Below are positions 34,501 to 44,479 of a stretch of 64,000 nucleotides of DNA, piece after piece. The DNA comes from Symbiodinium sp. CCMP2592. Taxonomy: Eukaryota; Sar; Dinophyceae; Suessiales; Symbiodiniaceae. The translations under genes were made by a program, and so were the position numbers. The first letter of the stretch is position 1, and every line of letters begins with the position of its first letter. The DNA lies in assembly GCA_905221615.1 (NCBI GenBank), contig CAJNDT010000007.1, positions 62,001 to 126,000 of the forward strand, read 5' to 3'. The notes beneath the pieces were generated by a model. It was not told the DNA's origin and did not search any database. It was given only the letters and a program-made list of their open reading frames with translations.

Positions 34501-37439
34501 ACTATTGGAACGTCGCCATGGGTCAAGGACAAGATGTCGTTGCTATGGGCAAGCTGGACATCGGACACCGCGAAGGGCATTGGGTGATGTTGCAGAATAT
34601 CCACCTCATGCCCAAGTGGTGTGTGGAGCTTGAGAAGAAGCTGGATGTTTTCGCAGTGGAGAACAGCCATCCCAACTTCCGATTATTCCTTTCGGCAGAT
34701 CCCAACAAGGGGATCCCGATTGGCATACTGGAGCGTTCCATCAAGCTGACCAACGAGCCTCCACAAGGTATGCTGGCCAATTTGCGTCGATCGTTTGCCC
34801 TCTTCCCGAAGGAGGACTTCGAGGACAAGGATGCCAAGGTCAAGTCCATCCTCTTTGCCTTGTGCCACTTCCACTCTATCATGTTGGAGCGAAAGAAGTT
34901 TGGTCCCATGGGCTACAACATGATGTATCCATTCTCAGCGGGTGACTTGCGGGACTCTGCCCAAGTGCTGTACAACTACCTGGAAGGTTCTTCTGCGGTG
35001 AAGATTCCATGGGACGACTTGCGCTACATCTTTGGTGAGATCATGTATGGAGGACATATCGTGGATGATTGGGATCGGCGCATGTCGCAAAAGTACTTGC
35101 TGTATTTCATGCGGGACGAGCTGCTGGACGAGATTGACATGATTCCATATGCAGAGGGCAAGCTGTCCTGGCCTTCTCCCCAGCCTGCACCGCACGAGAG
35201 ATACCTCGAGCACATTGAGACAATGCCACCTGAGTCTCCGCTCATGTTCGGAATGCATCCAAACGCGGAGATCAATTTCCGAACCACCGAATGCGACAAG
35301 GTCTTCGACATGCTCCAGATGCTGACGAATGGAGGAGGCGGCGGAGAAGGTGATGACGAAGCTGCCATGACACCAATGACAATCGCCCAGATGACGTGCG
35401 ACGAGATCTTGGAAGAGGTGAACGAGAAGCGCTTCCCGACCGACGATGTTAACCGTGGCATGACCACGGAAGACAAAGGCCCTTACCAGTTTGTTTTCCT
35501 GCAGGAGTGCGAGTACATGAATGCATTGCTGTACGAGATGGTCAAGGGCCTGCAGGAGACCTTGAACAACAACCGAGAACAACAGCGATAGGTACTGTTA
35601 CTGCCATCGTTCTAGCACTTGCCGAAGAGACGGGACTGCTTTTGAGTTTGAAGTTCCCTGGCACTTTCAAACAGGAGCTCCAGCTTGGTTTCCGTGGTGA
35701 GCTGACCATGAGCGAAAGCAGCTTGTCTTCGTACACCAGACCCGCTTCATTTCTGTGTAGATCGCGCTCTGACCCCTGCTCTCACCCTCGCTGTCTTCTT
35801 CTTCCTCTGGCTTACAAGCGCAATTTATCCATAGATCGTTTTATTATTACAATCGATTTTTGTACCTCTCGCGCTCTCTTTTTCTGCATCCGCTTTGCGT
35901 CACAATGTTCAGTATTGTCATCGCAAGACCCGATCTGCGGCAAAGCACTTTACAGGAGCGTTACTTGTTTTGCCATGTGCACGTTTTGGAAGGCATGGAA
36001 GACATGGCCACGTGCCTGTACTCGGAGAAGCATCCCGGAAGCAGACGAGTAATCGTTGCAGACTCCGTGGCATGTAGTTCGAGCCTCACAGATGTGCTGG
36101 TTGCAGCGTCCACCGGTGGAGCTGCAAAGTGAGACTAGCAGACCTCCAGTCAACCCTCGCACAATCTTGGACACCTTAGCCACACAGGCTGCCACATTGG
36201 TGGATTAAGCTCGGCTTCGCGTCCACCCGCCCTCTGAAGTCCTGGCGTGTGAACTTGCAGGCGACACAGCTTTGCTGGGCTGGGTGGGTATTGAAGTCTG
36301 AGACACACGACAGTTGTGAAATTTCAAAAAGGATCAACAGATAGCAAAAGCTTCGGCAAACAAGACCTGTGAAGCATTTCGGCCGCTGCCGGTGGGAGGA
36401 GCGATATGTGCAGCTTGATGACTGGATCAACGACCCGCTCAACATTCCGAAGGCAAGCTGCAAGCAGGAGTTAACAGTATCGATACACACTGGTCAGGTT
36501 TTCAGCTGACTGGCTCAGCTTTTTGAAGCTTCCTGAGATCCAGTCGTTGTCGTGCCATATCTTCTCGTGCTCTGTGCAGGTTGTAGACATTTCCAAGCTC
36601 TTCAATCCGCAGAGTTACCTGACCGCCATCAAACAGATCACCTGTCAGAATGTGGGTTTGGAGCTCGACAAGCTGCAAGTGCCTTGGGCATGCCTTCAAC
36701 ACACACACAAAGATTTCAGAAAGCTTTCGAGAGCTGGGCAGCATTGCTGAAACTAGCAGGCATCCAAGACTGGACTCAAGCCGCCAGGTCTTCACGGATG
36801 TTACGAAGAAGGAGCCCAAGCAAATCGAGGCACCTTGCAAGGACGGAGCCTACGTGCCGCTTGCCTGAAGAACACGTCTTGGCGGCCTGTCGGTTTTGCG
36901 AAACCCTGCCAATCTAGCCCCGTGGCTTTTAGAGGTCGGGCATGTACTTGGAGGGCGCTCGCTGGGACATGACCTCCAACTCTTTGGAAGACTCCAAGCC
37001 GAAGGAGATGTTCACCGGAATGCCGGTGATCACGTGCAAGGCAGGTGTTCCGGCAGCACCGGATAAAAGGAAGTTTTTTCCTTTCACCGGGCAAGGACAT
37101 CAGGCTTATGGGCCATTTTCTCGCATCGTCTCTCATGTCTTTGGCACTTGACCTGAAGTTAGGCTGTGACGCCCCCACTTCAGGAATGGCGAGCGACAAA
37201 GTGGACAAGAACATTTACGTTTGCCCTACGTACTGCGTGCCAACTCGTCGGCCGTACTTCGTGTTCGCAGCACAGCTTCGCACCAAGGCAGGTTCGCATG
37301 TTCTTGTGGCGAGAAGATGTAAGACTGTGAGAAAATGCCAGATCTTCCGCCGGAATGCCAAATATATTGTTTTACCCAGGCGCCATCGGACAAGTGGGTT
37401 CTCGCCGGCGTAGCTATGATTCTGGACATCGGCCTCTGA
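12652..37439 (+). CDS. Outer-arm axonemal dynein heavy chain, beta class
   Basis: This is a complete gene for a dynein heavy chain, the ATPase motor of flagellar outer arms. The order is: N-terminal tail (DHC_N1) from 12652, linker (DHC_N2) to about 25.8 kb, AAA1 P-loop GPAGTGKT at 26375-26398 with Walker B CFDEFNR, AAA2 P-loop GPSGCGKT at 27220-27243, AAA3 P-loop GVAGTGKT at 28482-28505, AAA4 P-loop GVGGSGKQ at 30060-30083, stalk and microtubule-binding domain at about 30.8-32.4 kb, AAA5-AAA6 at 32.8-35.6 kb, and the C-terminal domain ending [15 protein letters not shown] and TGA at 37437-37439. All four P-loops are intact. Similarity by eye is best to the DNAH9/11/17 (ODA4 beta) class. The gene has at least 50 exons, and many donors are GC or GA. 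The start at 12652 is preferred over an upstream in-frame ATG at 12595, because the latter precedes the splice-acceptor-like tract. One stretch (35.72-36.39 kb) and several tail exon borders remain unresolved. Confidence 0.93.
20620..21170 (+). other. Intron within dynein tail
   Basis: Between the exon pieces around 20465-20545 and 21180-21298 lie about 550-600 bp without coding similarity. No element or gene was recognised in it. Confidence 0.5.
21300..22125 (+). other. Long intron carrying a GTAT microsatellite
   Basis: The exon reading [20 protein letters not shown] ends near 21298, and coding resumes at about 22127 with [20 protein letters not shown]. The intervening 0.8 kb contains the (GTAT)n tract and nothing else recognisable. 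Open frames across the microsatellite are repeat artefacts. Confidence 0.6.
21388..21590. repeat. Degenerate (GTAT)n microsatellite
   Basis: About 200 bp dominated by GTAT units, with purest runs near 21453-21480 and 21560-21580, interrupted by GTGT and CATG variants. It lies inside a dynein intron. Confidence 0.9.
23640..24687 (+). other. Long intron in dynein tail
   Basis: The exon with [12 protein letters not shown] ends near 23625, and the next clear exon ([17 protein letters not shown]) starts near 24690. About 1 kb between them carries no recognisable gene or repeat. In other dyneins these two segments are adjacent in the protein, which supports an intron rather than a lost exon. Confidence 0.6.
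25239..25324. repeat. Perfect tandem duplication of 43 bp
   Basis: Two identical head-to-tail 43-bp copies (25239-25281 and 25282-25324), each starting GGCGGTAAGACCTCG and containing the small inverted repeat AGCAG-T-CTGCT. They lie in the intron before the dynein exon reading [16 protein letters not shown]. The lack of any difference points to a recent duplication or an assembly duplication. Confidence 0.9.
25856..27292 (+). other. Dynein exon: linker end, AAA1, start of AAA2
   Basis: A 1.4-kb exon of continuous dynein sequence. It covers the end of the linker ([18 protein letters not shown]), AAA1 with P-loop GPAGTGKT and Walker B CFDEFNR, the conserved [20 protein letters not shown] and [15 protein letters not shown] segments, and the AAA2 P-loop GPSGCGKT near the 3' end. 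AAA1 is the main ATP-hydrolysing site and all its key residues are present. The first base is placed by an AG just upstream. The end is only approximate, because several G-N donors are possible around 27285-27292. Confidence 0.9.
27400..27578 (+). other. Dynein exons within AAA2
   Basis: Two short exons continue AAA2. One ends at 27464 ([18 protein letters not shown]) and the other is 27536-27578 ([14 protein letters not shown]). They join in frame through a GA donor at 27465 and an AG|G acceptor at 27534-27536, recreating the family motif T-x-EWKDGL. The next intron (27579-27651) uses GT. Confidence 0.8.
27652..28847 (+). other. Dynein exon: rest of AAA2 and AAA3
   Basis: A 1.2-kb exon with [20 protein letters not shown], the NERIPFTP and [10 protein letters not shown] signatures of AAA2, then AAA3 with P-loop GVAGTGKT and the acidic [11 protein letters not shown] motif. 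It ends after ...CMNPK at a GC donor. Joining to 28926 gives the family sequence [15 protein letters not shown]. Confidence 0.9.
28926..29540 (+). other. Four small dynein exons of AAA3
   Basis: The exons are 28926-28981, 29058-29118, 29264-29323 and 29451-29540, and they follow one another in frame. Their donors are GT (28982), GA (29119), GC (29324) and GC (29541). Products include [51 protein letters not shown] and [11 protein letters not shown], all typical of the end of AAA3. Confidence 0.85.
29622..31048 (+). other. Dynein exon: AAA4 and first stalk coiled coil
   Basis: A 1.43-kb exon starting [20 protein letters not shown]. It carries the AAA4 P-loop GVGGSGKQ at 30060-30083, the [12 protein letters not shown] and [13 protein letters not shown] signatures, and then the long Glu/Lys/Ala-rich heptad segment of the ascending stalk helix. 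Codon count (475 plus two bases) fits phase 2 into the exon at 31139. Confidence 0.9.
31139..32443 (+). other. Dynein exons: microtubule-binding domain and descending stalk
   Basis: The exons are 31139-31451, 31528-31686, 31771-31832, 31959-31980 and 32360-32443. They encode the microtubule-binding tip ([20 protein letters not shown], then [19 protein letters not shown]) and the second stalk helix with [20 protein letters not shown]. Donors are GC, GC, GA, GC and GA, and every acceptor is AG|G. The end of the 22-bp exon at 31980 is the least certain of these. An 11-G run lies at 31689-31699, just inside an intron. Confidence 0.8.
32769..35555 (+). other. Dynein exon: AAA5, AAA6 and start of C-terminal domain
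   Basis: The largest exon, 2787 bp or exactly 929 codons. It opens [23 protein letters not shown]5 includes [20 protein letters not shown] and [21 protein letters not shown]6 includes [30 protein letters not shown] and [15 protein letters not shown]. It continues into the C-terminal domain ([20 protein letters not shown]). A Gly-rich insert ([12 protein letters not shown]) lies at about 35329-35365. The frame stays open to TAG at 35589-35591, but a GA donor after 35555 joins to [14 protein letters not shown] at 35675 and restores the family sequence. Confidence 0.9.
35675..37439 (+). other. Dynein exons: C-terminal domain and stop
   Basis: Exons recognised: one from 35675 ([14 protein letters not shown]), one ending 36452 ([16 protein letters not shown]), then 36580-36678, 36788-36855, 36935-37044, 37184-37287 and 37380-37439. 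They contain [34 protein letters not shown] and the terminal [15 protein letters not shown] before TGA. Donors after 36452, 36678, 36855, 37044 and 37287 are GC, GT, GC, GT and GC. Between about 35.72 and 36.39 kb, the conserved segment usually reading like V-P-x-x-W...YPSL was not found, so one or two exons there are unresolved or diverged. Confidence 0.8.
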
Positions 37440-37779
37440 GTCGGGCTGCCATGTGGTGACTCTTCTCGATGCGCAGGGCTAAGCCCTTTGTGCGTAGTAT
37501 CGAGCCGATGCATTCAGTCCTTGATTTCTTGCTTCTGGGGGGTCATGCGCCTTGCATGGCAGTATTCTGCTCGGCAAATGGCATAGAAGCCAATGATGAA
37601 AGCACGTCGCATCTAGCAGACACAGTGGTGCTGATCCCCTTGCAACCTGCCGGACTGCAGTGACCAAAATGCTCGGCATACTGGCCGAAGCTTGCACAGT
37701 TCATAGGTCAATCGTTCGTGAACGGTGCTCATCCCGATGTTTCTCCACCTCTTGTGGCTGATTCGAGTGTTTCTAAGGA
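37440..37779. other. Spacer between dynein and second PPR gene
   Basis: About 340 bp with no coding similarity and no recognisable polyadenylation signal. The following gene begins in the same direction. Confidence 0.5.
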
Positions 37780-40700
37780 TCGATGCCTATGCAAAGCATG
37801 GAGATCTGGCTGCGGCAGAGAGACTGCTGCAGCAAATGAATGCCGCAGGCATCCCCAAGCCTAGGGTCTTGCCAGGATGCTGCACCACTGTCTGTCTCCG
37901 GGGAGTTTCCACATGCCTTCACCTGCAATGAAAGCAGGAAAACACAGAAGCCGCATAAGGCAATTCTGCAACAATTCAGCAACAGATCTCGACGAGTGGT
38001 TTACGTGACAACTCAACACCCGAGCAGAGGAGTCATCAACACTCTGAAGTTCAGTGGCAACCTCACTAGGTCACTAGGTAGAGCTGGAGCTTGTCGTGCT
38101 TTGAGGCCATCTCTCCCTCCCCTATCCTCATTTTTTGCGCACATGTTGCAATCTTCATGTCGTCTAGAGCATGTGGCACAAGATTGCATCATCGTTTGCA
38201 TTTTTTGTGTGCGTGTGTATGTGTGCGTTGTTCTTCGCATGTCAGTGTGCCCAAAAAATGCCCCTTTGTTCATCGATGAGTATGAAGAACAGAACAGAAC
38301 GCAAAGCGCCTCCCTTCATCGTTCGAGCTGTTTCGCAGGTATCGCCGAGTCGAGGTGTGATGTATGGAAGTGTTCTGCCTAGGTCCTGTTTGCTAGCAGG
38401 CGGCCCGACCTGCACATGTTGGATCATGTTGGATTGGACTCATTTTGAGCTTCCTGATGTCGACGAGGTAGATAGGCCCCATGGCGTACGGGGTGAAGTC
38501 TGATGCCGGTCAGGTAGCTTGGTTGTTGTGGTTTGGCTTTTTGTTGCTGTAGCTCAAGCATAGCCAGCCGTCGTATGATGGATGGGCTCTATGGTGAAAC
38601 AGCTTCTGACCTGCCTTCTTCCCGCACAGACAGCTCGCTTCTAAGTGGGGACGACAGCTTTGCAAGGTCTGTCGACAGTTCGAGGAATGTTGCTGCAGGC
38701 TCCCTGATCCCAATTTCGACTCTCTGCCCCGTTCCCCCGTGATCTGAATCAGCCGGGTTCGCTCCGATTCTCCGAGGGGAGATGCTGCTGACCCTGGCAG
38801 ATCGCCACACCACTGCTGTGAAAACATGGCTCTTGGCTCGCTGCTGAACGCATCGGGCAGCGCCCTGCGACGAAAGTTGAAGTTCTCAACCCAATTGCTC
38901 CCACATCCACTCTTGTCCACCGTTGCCTCAGCCTTAACCGATTCTCTTCACGCGTCGGAGCCTGTTTCGCCTTTCTGATCTCTCACAATCTCTCGGAAGC
39001 TGTGCCCTGCGCAGAACATCGCAAACGGCAACGCTGTGATGCTTTGCGTTAAGATCAATGAGACAAGAGATCAATGAGACAAGGCCATTGAGGACCCGAA
39101 GAGCCAGACACGACTGGCGACTACCGAAACACACGCGACAGAACTGTCGCTGTTCGCTCTCCTCATTGCAGCGGCCCTTCCTCATCAACAGCCGATTGTG
39201 CTACTACCGCGCACCAAGAACGGCTGGCGGGACCGGAAAGGTGAGCAAATCCGACCGTACCTGACATTCAACGGCCATCTCAGCCTAAATGGGAGCCTCA
39301 ATGTGAATGCTCTGCCCCCTCCAACAACTCCTCAACTTAGCGCCTTGAAAGCCTCCTACAAGACCTAAGACCTGTGTAACACCGCAAGGTCCCTGGAATC
39401 TGAGGACAGCAACTTTCCGTTGGGAAAGATTCTCGATGAGCTGAGAATGAGTTTGGCGATAATGCGATGTGTGGATTGTCTGCGGTAAGCCATCCCTGCA
39501 AGGATTCTCGGGTATGTCGGACCCCTGTCAGTCCGTCCACGTGCTTCCTCTTGAAACTGCCCTGTGTCACCATGTTTAATTGCTTCGACATTTTGTCAAA
39601 GTCAGCTATTCGTGTTGAACCCCTGTGCCGTGGGCTGCGATGTGGGAGCCGAGATTTGTTCTACTACTGGGCCAGGTTGCTCTCAGCTTGATTTGGCGCG
39701 TTTTTCTCTGTGGTCTTCGACATGCGCCCCTTGGTACAGGCATATCGCCCGACACCATCACGTTTACCTCGCTCATCAAGTGTTGTGCCAAGCTTGGCGA
39801 TGTGTCAGGATTCTTTGCTGCAGAAGGGTAGTTAGTGTTCGAGGCACCCTTGAGGGCGGTCTTGCTTAAAGGCATCCTCGAATCTTGAGCCTTCAGCAGG
39901 CAAGTGTACAGTCGAACGCCAGTTGCCCAAATGAAGTCTGTACGTGTCCTGGTGCAACCAAGGCGCTTCCAAGTGGCTATCAGAGATGCAGCGGCGTGGT
40001 CTTGATGCCGATGTGGTCACCTACACGGTGGGTGGCGGGGAGGGGTGCAAGAATGAGTCGGCCCAGCCAGCATGCCATTTGGAAGGTGTTGCTGTGGAAG
40101 TTTGGTGACGCCAGGCCATTATCCATGCCTGTGCAAAAAAAGGGAAGGTTGAGGAGGCGATGCTTGGCAGATGTTACTTTGACTCGCTGGCTTCTTCGTT
40201 GAGTGACCCAGAAGCAGGGAAAGCCTTGGGTTGCTCAGGATGCAGTGGATGGAGCACATGCAGAGTTCCGGCCTCAAGGCTGAAGCACTGACTTGGTCGG
40301 GAAGTCAGGTGATCCTCCTTACACGTGATACAAACGCATACAAACGCAGGTGTTTGCGAGCCAGGCATTGCACATGGCAGTAATGTGACCTGTAGCAGAC
40401 TGTAGCAGTAGACCTGCAACGAGCGGTCTCGGAGTTTGCCGAAACATGGAATTGCGTTTGGCATGAAACGATGGAATGGACAGGCGGACTGCGTAGCCTG
40501 GGCAGCGCTGATCAATGCGTATGCAAAGCGAAGCGATGCCACTGGGGCGCTGGCTTTGCTTCGTGAGTTGGCCGCCTCTGGACTGCAGCAATCCGTGCCT
40601 CCCATTCAGATGCCGACACCATTGCGAAGAAACCATGTCCCTGTCCTGGTCGGATTTTGACCTGTGCCGCCCCCCAGAGGCAGTGGCAGCAGTCCCCCTT

Positions 40701-42510
40701 TCCGTTTCTTCCGCGGTCATTCGACGTCGTTTCGGAAAGGGCGTCGTGTCCCAGCAAAGTTGATGTTTTTGGACCTCCTGTGTCCTTGTGGCTGAGGCCC
40801 AAGCGTCGGAGCCAAATGTGGTTGCTTATTCTGCTGTCCTGAAGGCACGAGGGCAGCGCAATTCACAATCGCAGGCTGCTGGCAGTAGCCATTTTCCAGA
40901 TTTTATCCTTTCATTTATTCATGTGGCGCGGCATGCACGCCAACTTCATTCAACTTGCTCGTGCTAGCGTCGTTTGTTATTTTGGGAATGCGTCCACAGG
41001 TGGGCGGCGCACGCAGTAGCCCGGAGCAGGCCCAATACCGTGCCACTGATGCTCGCGATGCATGCCCCAACGTGCGAAGGGGAAAGGCTGATGCTCATGA
41101 TGTACGCCCCTGCCTCGCTACCGGCCCCGTCTCCAAAACACGCACGACACGGCAGCCGGGCGCGCTACCAGAAACGCACGTTTTCCGCGCGTGCCGGGCC
41201 GCTCGCCAAAATTGTTAGCAGATGCCAGGGGCCGTGTAGGCTTCTTTTTCTGCCACGTGACATCTGACAAGCAATCTGCTTACGATGCTGGGCGTCCCAC
41301 GGTCCAGGCATCGCAACAAAAAAGATGAAGTCAAGGACGCGGCCTCTGGCTCCCTTCGACGCGGCCGGGCCCGCCAAGGACCCCCGGCTGATGCTCATGA
41401 TGCACTCCGTCCCAAGGCTCAGATCAGCACTCTCGCGCCATCACATCCGTAAAACGTGCAGCCAGAGAGTGGCCATAGGCGAGCGGGGCGTTGCGACCCG
41501 CGTGGGTCCAGCTTGGTTCAGCTTCGGATCACAAGGCTCACAGTGTGACAGAGCATTAAGCTCTCACCTTCGTACCTTCGAGACTCTTAGCGTTCTCAAA
41601 GCATGAACAGTGTTCCCAGATGTTTTTGAGCGCATTTTAGCAACCGGAGCGGCTTGCCCAGGCCGGCCCGAACTCACGAATGCTTTTTGTGAGGCATTGC
41701 TGGAAGCCTCTCTTTAATTCTACTATAATTTCGGATTTTTCAATCGGAAAAGTGTTCGGAGCATATTCCGAAAACGTTCCGACAGTGTTCTCTGCTTTTC
41801 AGAGCACTCGTGGGATCATGTTTGGAACGCTTGCCAAGGCTTTCGCGAGATCACTCGCCGGAAAAAGTTAAGCCGCCAAAAAGGCTTGGCAGACTGGCCA
41901 AGGGGGGGCAGAAACTTCGGAGATCGGCGACTGCCAGGGTCCATCGGTCGTCCATGGGTCCACGTGGTCCTCAGCAGTTTCCAGCTTGGGTCAGGCTTGT
42001 TTGGACCTCGGATCACTTGTGGAAGGCTCTTGGAACTCGCCACTTTTGCAGAGTTTTGGTGTCCTCGATTTTGCCGCCTTTCGATCTTGTAACTTGCATA
42101 ACCTGAAGAAGCCTAACATGATTGACCATCAAGTTCCAAGCCTAGGCTTGTGCATCCTCCCATCCTCGTTCAGGCCTTCGCCCGCACTGCTCAAGCTGAT
42201 CGTGTTGGGTCGCTGCTTCAGGACCTTAGTGCTTACAAGCAGGTCTCGTCGAGTTGTGACCTGTTGCGACCACCCTCCCTTGCCTGGCTTCAGGAAATGC
42301 AGGGCTTAGCCGTGACTCCGAACCTCATCACTTGGACCTCAGCCATCGAGGCGTGTGCGAAGAGCCAGCCAAGGTGGGGAGATTCGAGCGCAGACGGCCG
42401 GGGGGGGCCTGCGTTCCAGAGACGGTCTTTGCAGGCGCCGCGAAGAGGCAGAGGATCTTCTGCGCCAAGCGATCAAATCTGGGCTGAAGCCTGATGCAAA
42501 GCTCATCCGC
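37780..42510 (+). CDS. Second PPR protein, exon pieces
   Basis: This is a spliced P-type PPR gene on +. Segments in order: IDAYAKHGDLAAAERLLQQM at about 37781-37840; ISPDTITFTSLIKCCAKLGD from 39740; WLSEMQRRGLDADVVTYT ending 40027, joined in frame to AIIHACAKKGKVEEAM from 40115; WMEHMQSSGLKAEALTW near 40247-40297; ADCVAWAALINAYAKRSD and ALALLRELAASGLQ at about 40482-40590; SEPNVVAYSAVLK near 40807-40845; LAVTPNLITWTSAIEACAKS near 42306-42366; and EEAEDLLRQAIKSGLKPDAK near 42444-42503. Helix A and B patterns and the D/N at repeat ends are clear. The likely role is binding organelle RNA. The start, transit peptide and exact end were not found, and a last piece could lie beyond 42.5 kb. Gaps of 1.2-1.9 kb between motifs are either long introns or hide undetected repeats. 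Confidence 0.75.
37870..39735 (+). other. Non-coding stretch inside second PPR gene
   Basis: No PPR pattern or other family signature was found between the first repeat piece and the one at 39740. It is presumably one or more introns. Confidence 0.4.
40850..42295 (+). other. Long non-coding stretch inside second PPR gene
   Basis: No PPR motif was seen here. It contains a 17-bp direct repeat (41086-41102 and 41386-41402) and a GC-rich first half followed by an AT-richer patch near 41700-41790. Most likely a long intron. Confidence 0.4.
41086..41402. repeat. 17-bp direct repeat exactly 300 bp apart
   Basis: GGCTGATGCTCATGATG occurs at 41086-41102 and again at 41386-41402. The DNA around the two copies is not clearly similar, so this is a short direct repeat rather than a duplicated block. 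Confidence 0.7.
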
Positions 42511-43582
42511 CCCTCGCCCGTTTGGCATCACCGACGAGTGGGCTAAGACAATGCAGGTGGAGGCCACAAGTTGCGTTTGAGCCTTCTGAGGCACTATGAT
42601 GCGCGCCGTCGGTGCACCTCGCTGCATGAGCCTGTGCCGGGAGTTGGGCGCACCTCGGCTAACCTGCGGCTACCGTGCAGCCCGTGCGATTGCGTGCCAG
42701 TTGCACGCCAGTTGGGTGCCAGTTCGCGGTCTTGTGTCTTCTCTTGGAGGCCACCGAAGCTGCAATGGACGTTTTTGCATCATCGCTGCTGTCTGGTTTG
42801 CCTGAAAGTGGTGAGCACACGGAAAACGGGCGTGAACACTGGCTTTCTGCCATGCAGTCTTTCTTGCCTGCAGCAATAAAGCGTAACGTGAGGAACAGGA
42901 AGCAACCACAGCTATAATTATACATATCCAACACGTGTGGAACCGCCAAAGCATCATCACTCCAGGTTCACTCTGCAGGCCATCTCGGCTCGCAAGAAGC
43001 GTGCCGATGAGTCCAAGGAAATGCGGGTGTCCTTGAGGGCCGAACGGTCGGGGCCTCGCGGCCTCGTGCTGCATGAGAAACAAAGCCACTGCTCGGATCA
43101 AGTGTTGTTTGGCAGCCAGCTCCTGGCTCAAGTTTCTGTGGCTTCAGATCTTGTTTCCTTGTTTCGCGGCGATGTGGTCATGGAGCGTGGTGGAGAGGGA
43201 CTTGAAAGTCACGTGTATTTCGGCAGGACTAGTGCTAGAATCACGAGCGCCATGCCGACGTCCAACGAGTAAATTCTGTTGGAACTCTTCAGATCTGAGT
43301 TTGCAGTCGTCGCTGAACCTATCCCCGGAAGGATAGTTCGCTGAATGCAACTTAAATCGTGCATCCAAAAGAAGCGTCTAAACTTTGTTCTGAACGGAAA
43401 CTGTTTTACACACCCAGCTTGAGGATGCACTGTGTTGTGTGCAAGTAGCAAGGTTCAGATTCAAGCTGTCCAACTGGCTCGTGGCTGCTTTGTCGGCCGT
43501 GTTTTGAGATGTTGCTGTTGCTCTTTGACTGTATCTGCACATAAGCATATCGGCATAGACAGGGTTGACTTCGCTGGCCTGA

Positions 43583-44479
43583 GGCGCAGCAAGTTGAACA
43601 AGTTGTGCTGGGAGAATGTCGGGCTGACAACAGACGGCCTGGTGCGGGTGGAGGCAGGTCAACGTTGATTCGACTGATGGGCTAAAATTCGGACGCGCTT
43701 CCATGTGCGTGCAGCGCAGTGTAGGTTCAAAATGCTGACGATCTGCAGCAAATTGTCACGCTGCTGATTCGCAAAGTGCTGGCAGAGCCTTACTTCAGCC
43801 ACTACGTTTGCACACTAGTCTCTTCTTTTCTCTCCCACGCATGGGACGTGGGTGGTGTCTCTCTTTGATCTAACAGCTCCAGACTCCAGACTCGCAGTGT
43901 TGGTTCTTTGTTCGGTGTGCAAGATGAGGCGATCTGTACGCAGAGCTGGTCTCTTGGCTTTGGAACAAATACCAGGTCTTCCCAGCTGAAGGCGACATGA
44001 AGCCCCACAGTTTTGCCCGAATTTTTCTGAACACTGTCCAGGCCGAGTTTGAAGATTTGTTGGCAAAGCTGGAGTCTGGTCAAACAGGTCTCTTCACGCA
44101 CAACACCGAGTTGGAGCTGGGGGTTGAGACGAAAAGGATAAGTGAGACGCTGCGGGCTCTCATGATGTTTATGGGGCATCTTTTTCTGAAGCAGCTACTG
44201 GCATTACGAGTTCTGGATCACGTTGTTGAAGAGCTCATTGGCCTGGACGATGCGGCGCGGCCCTGGCCGGAAGGGTATCGCATTGAATGTGTCTGCGAAC
44301 TGTTTCGCATTGTCGGGTGCAAGCTGGATGAGACCGCGCGTGGGACGGAGATGTTTAGCACGCTTGCTTGTAGGTTGCGGGAGATTAACGCCAAGTACCA
44401 AAGCCTGGCACAACCAGTTTGCAGCAAGCGAATCGATTTTCTCATTGACAGCTTGTTGCGGATACGTGAGAATTCCTGA
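43583..44479 (+). CDS. MIF4G-domain protein (eIF4G/CWC22-like), partial
   Basis: Three pieces form the start and body of a MIF4G domain, the helical repeat by which eIF4G binds eIF4A and mRNA, also used by CWC22 and NOM1. An exon reading SKLNKLCWEN ends near 43615. It joins in frame, with a GT donor, to one at about 43727-43810 (VQNADDLQQIVTLLIRKVLA, then EPYFSHYV). The third piece, about 43980-44479, includes KPHSFARIFLNTVQAEFEDL, FMGHLFLKQLLALRVLDHVV, CVCELFRIVGCKLDE and ends KRIDFLIDSLLRIREN. These match the family landmarks F-x-R-x-L-L-N, F-I-G-x-L-F, L-x-x-x-G-x-x-L-D and R-I-x-F-x-I-x-D-L-L-x-L-R. Upstream and downstream exons were not identified: one possible exon with SARKKRADESKEMRVSL lies near 42975. 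Which MIF4G subfamily it is cannot be settled from the domain alone. Confidence 0.75.

Noticed and set aside
35556-35591. TAG at 35589-35591 as the dynein stop
   Set aside because: Conserved C-terminal dynein segments continue at 35675 and onward to a natural family-type end at 37439; the 33 codons before this TAG (from 35490) lose similarity after 35555.
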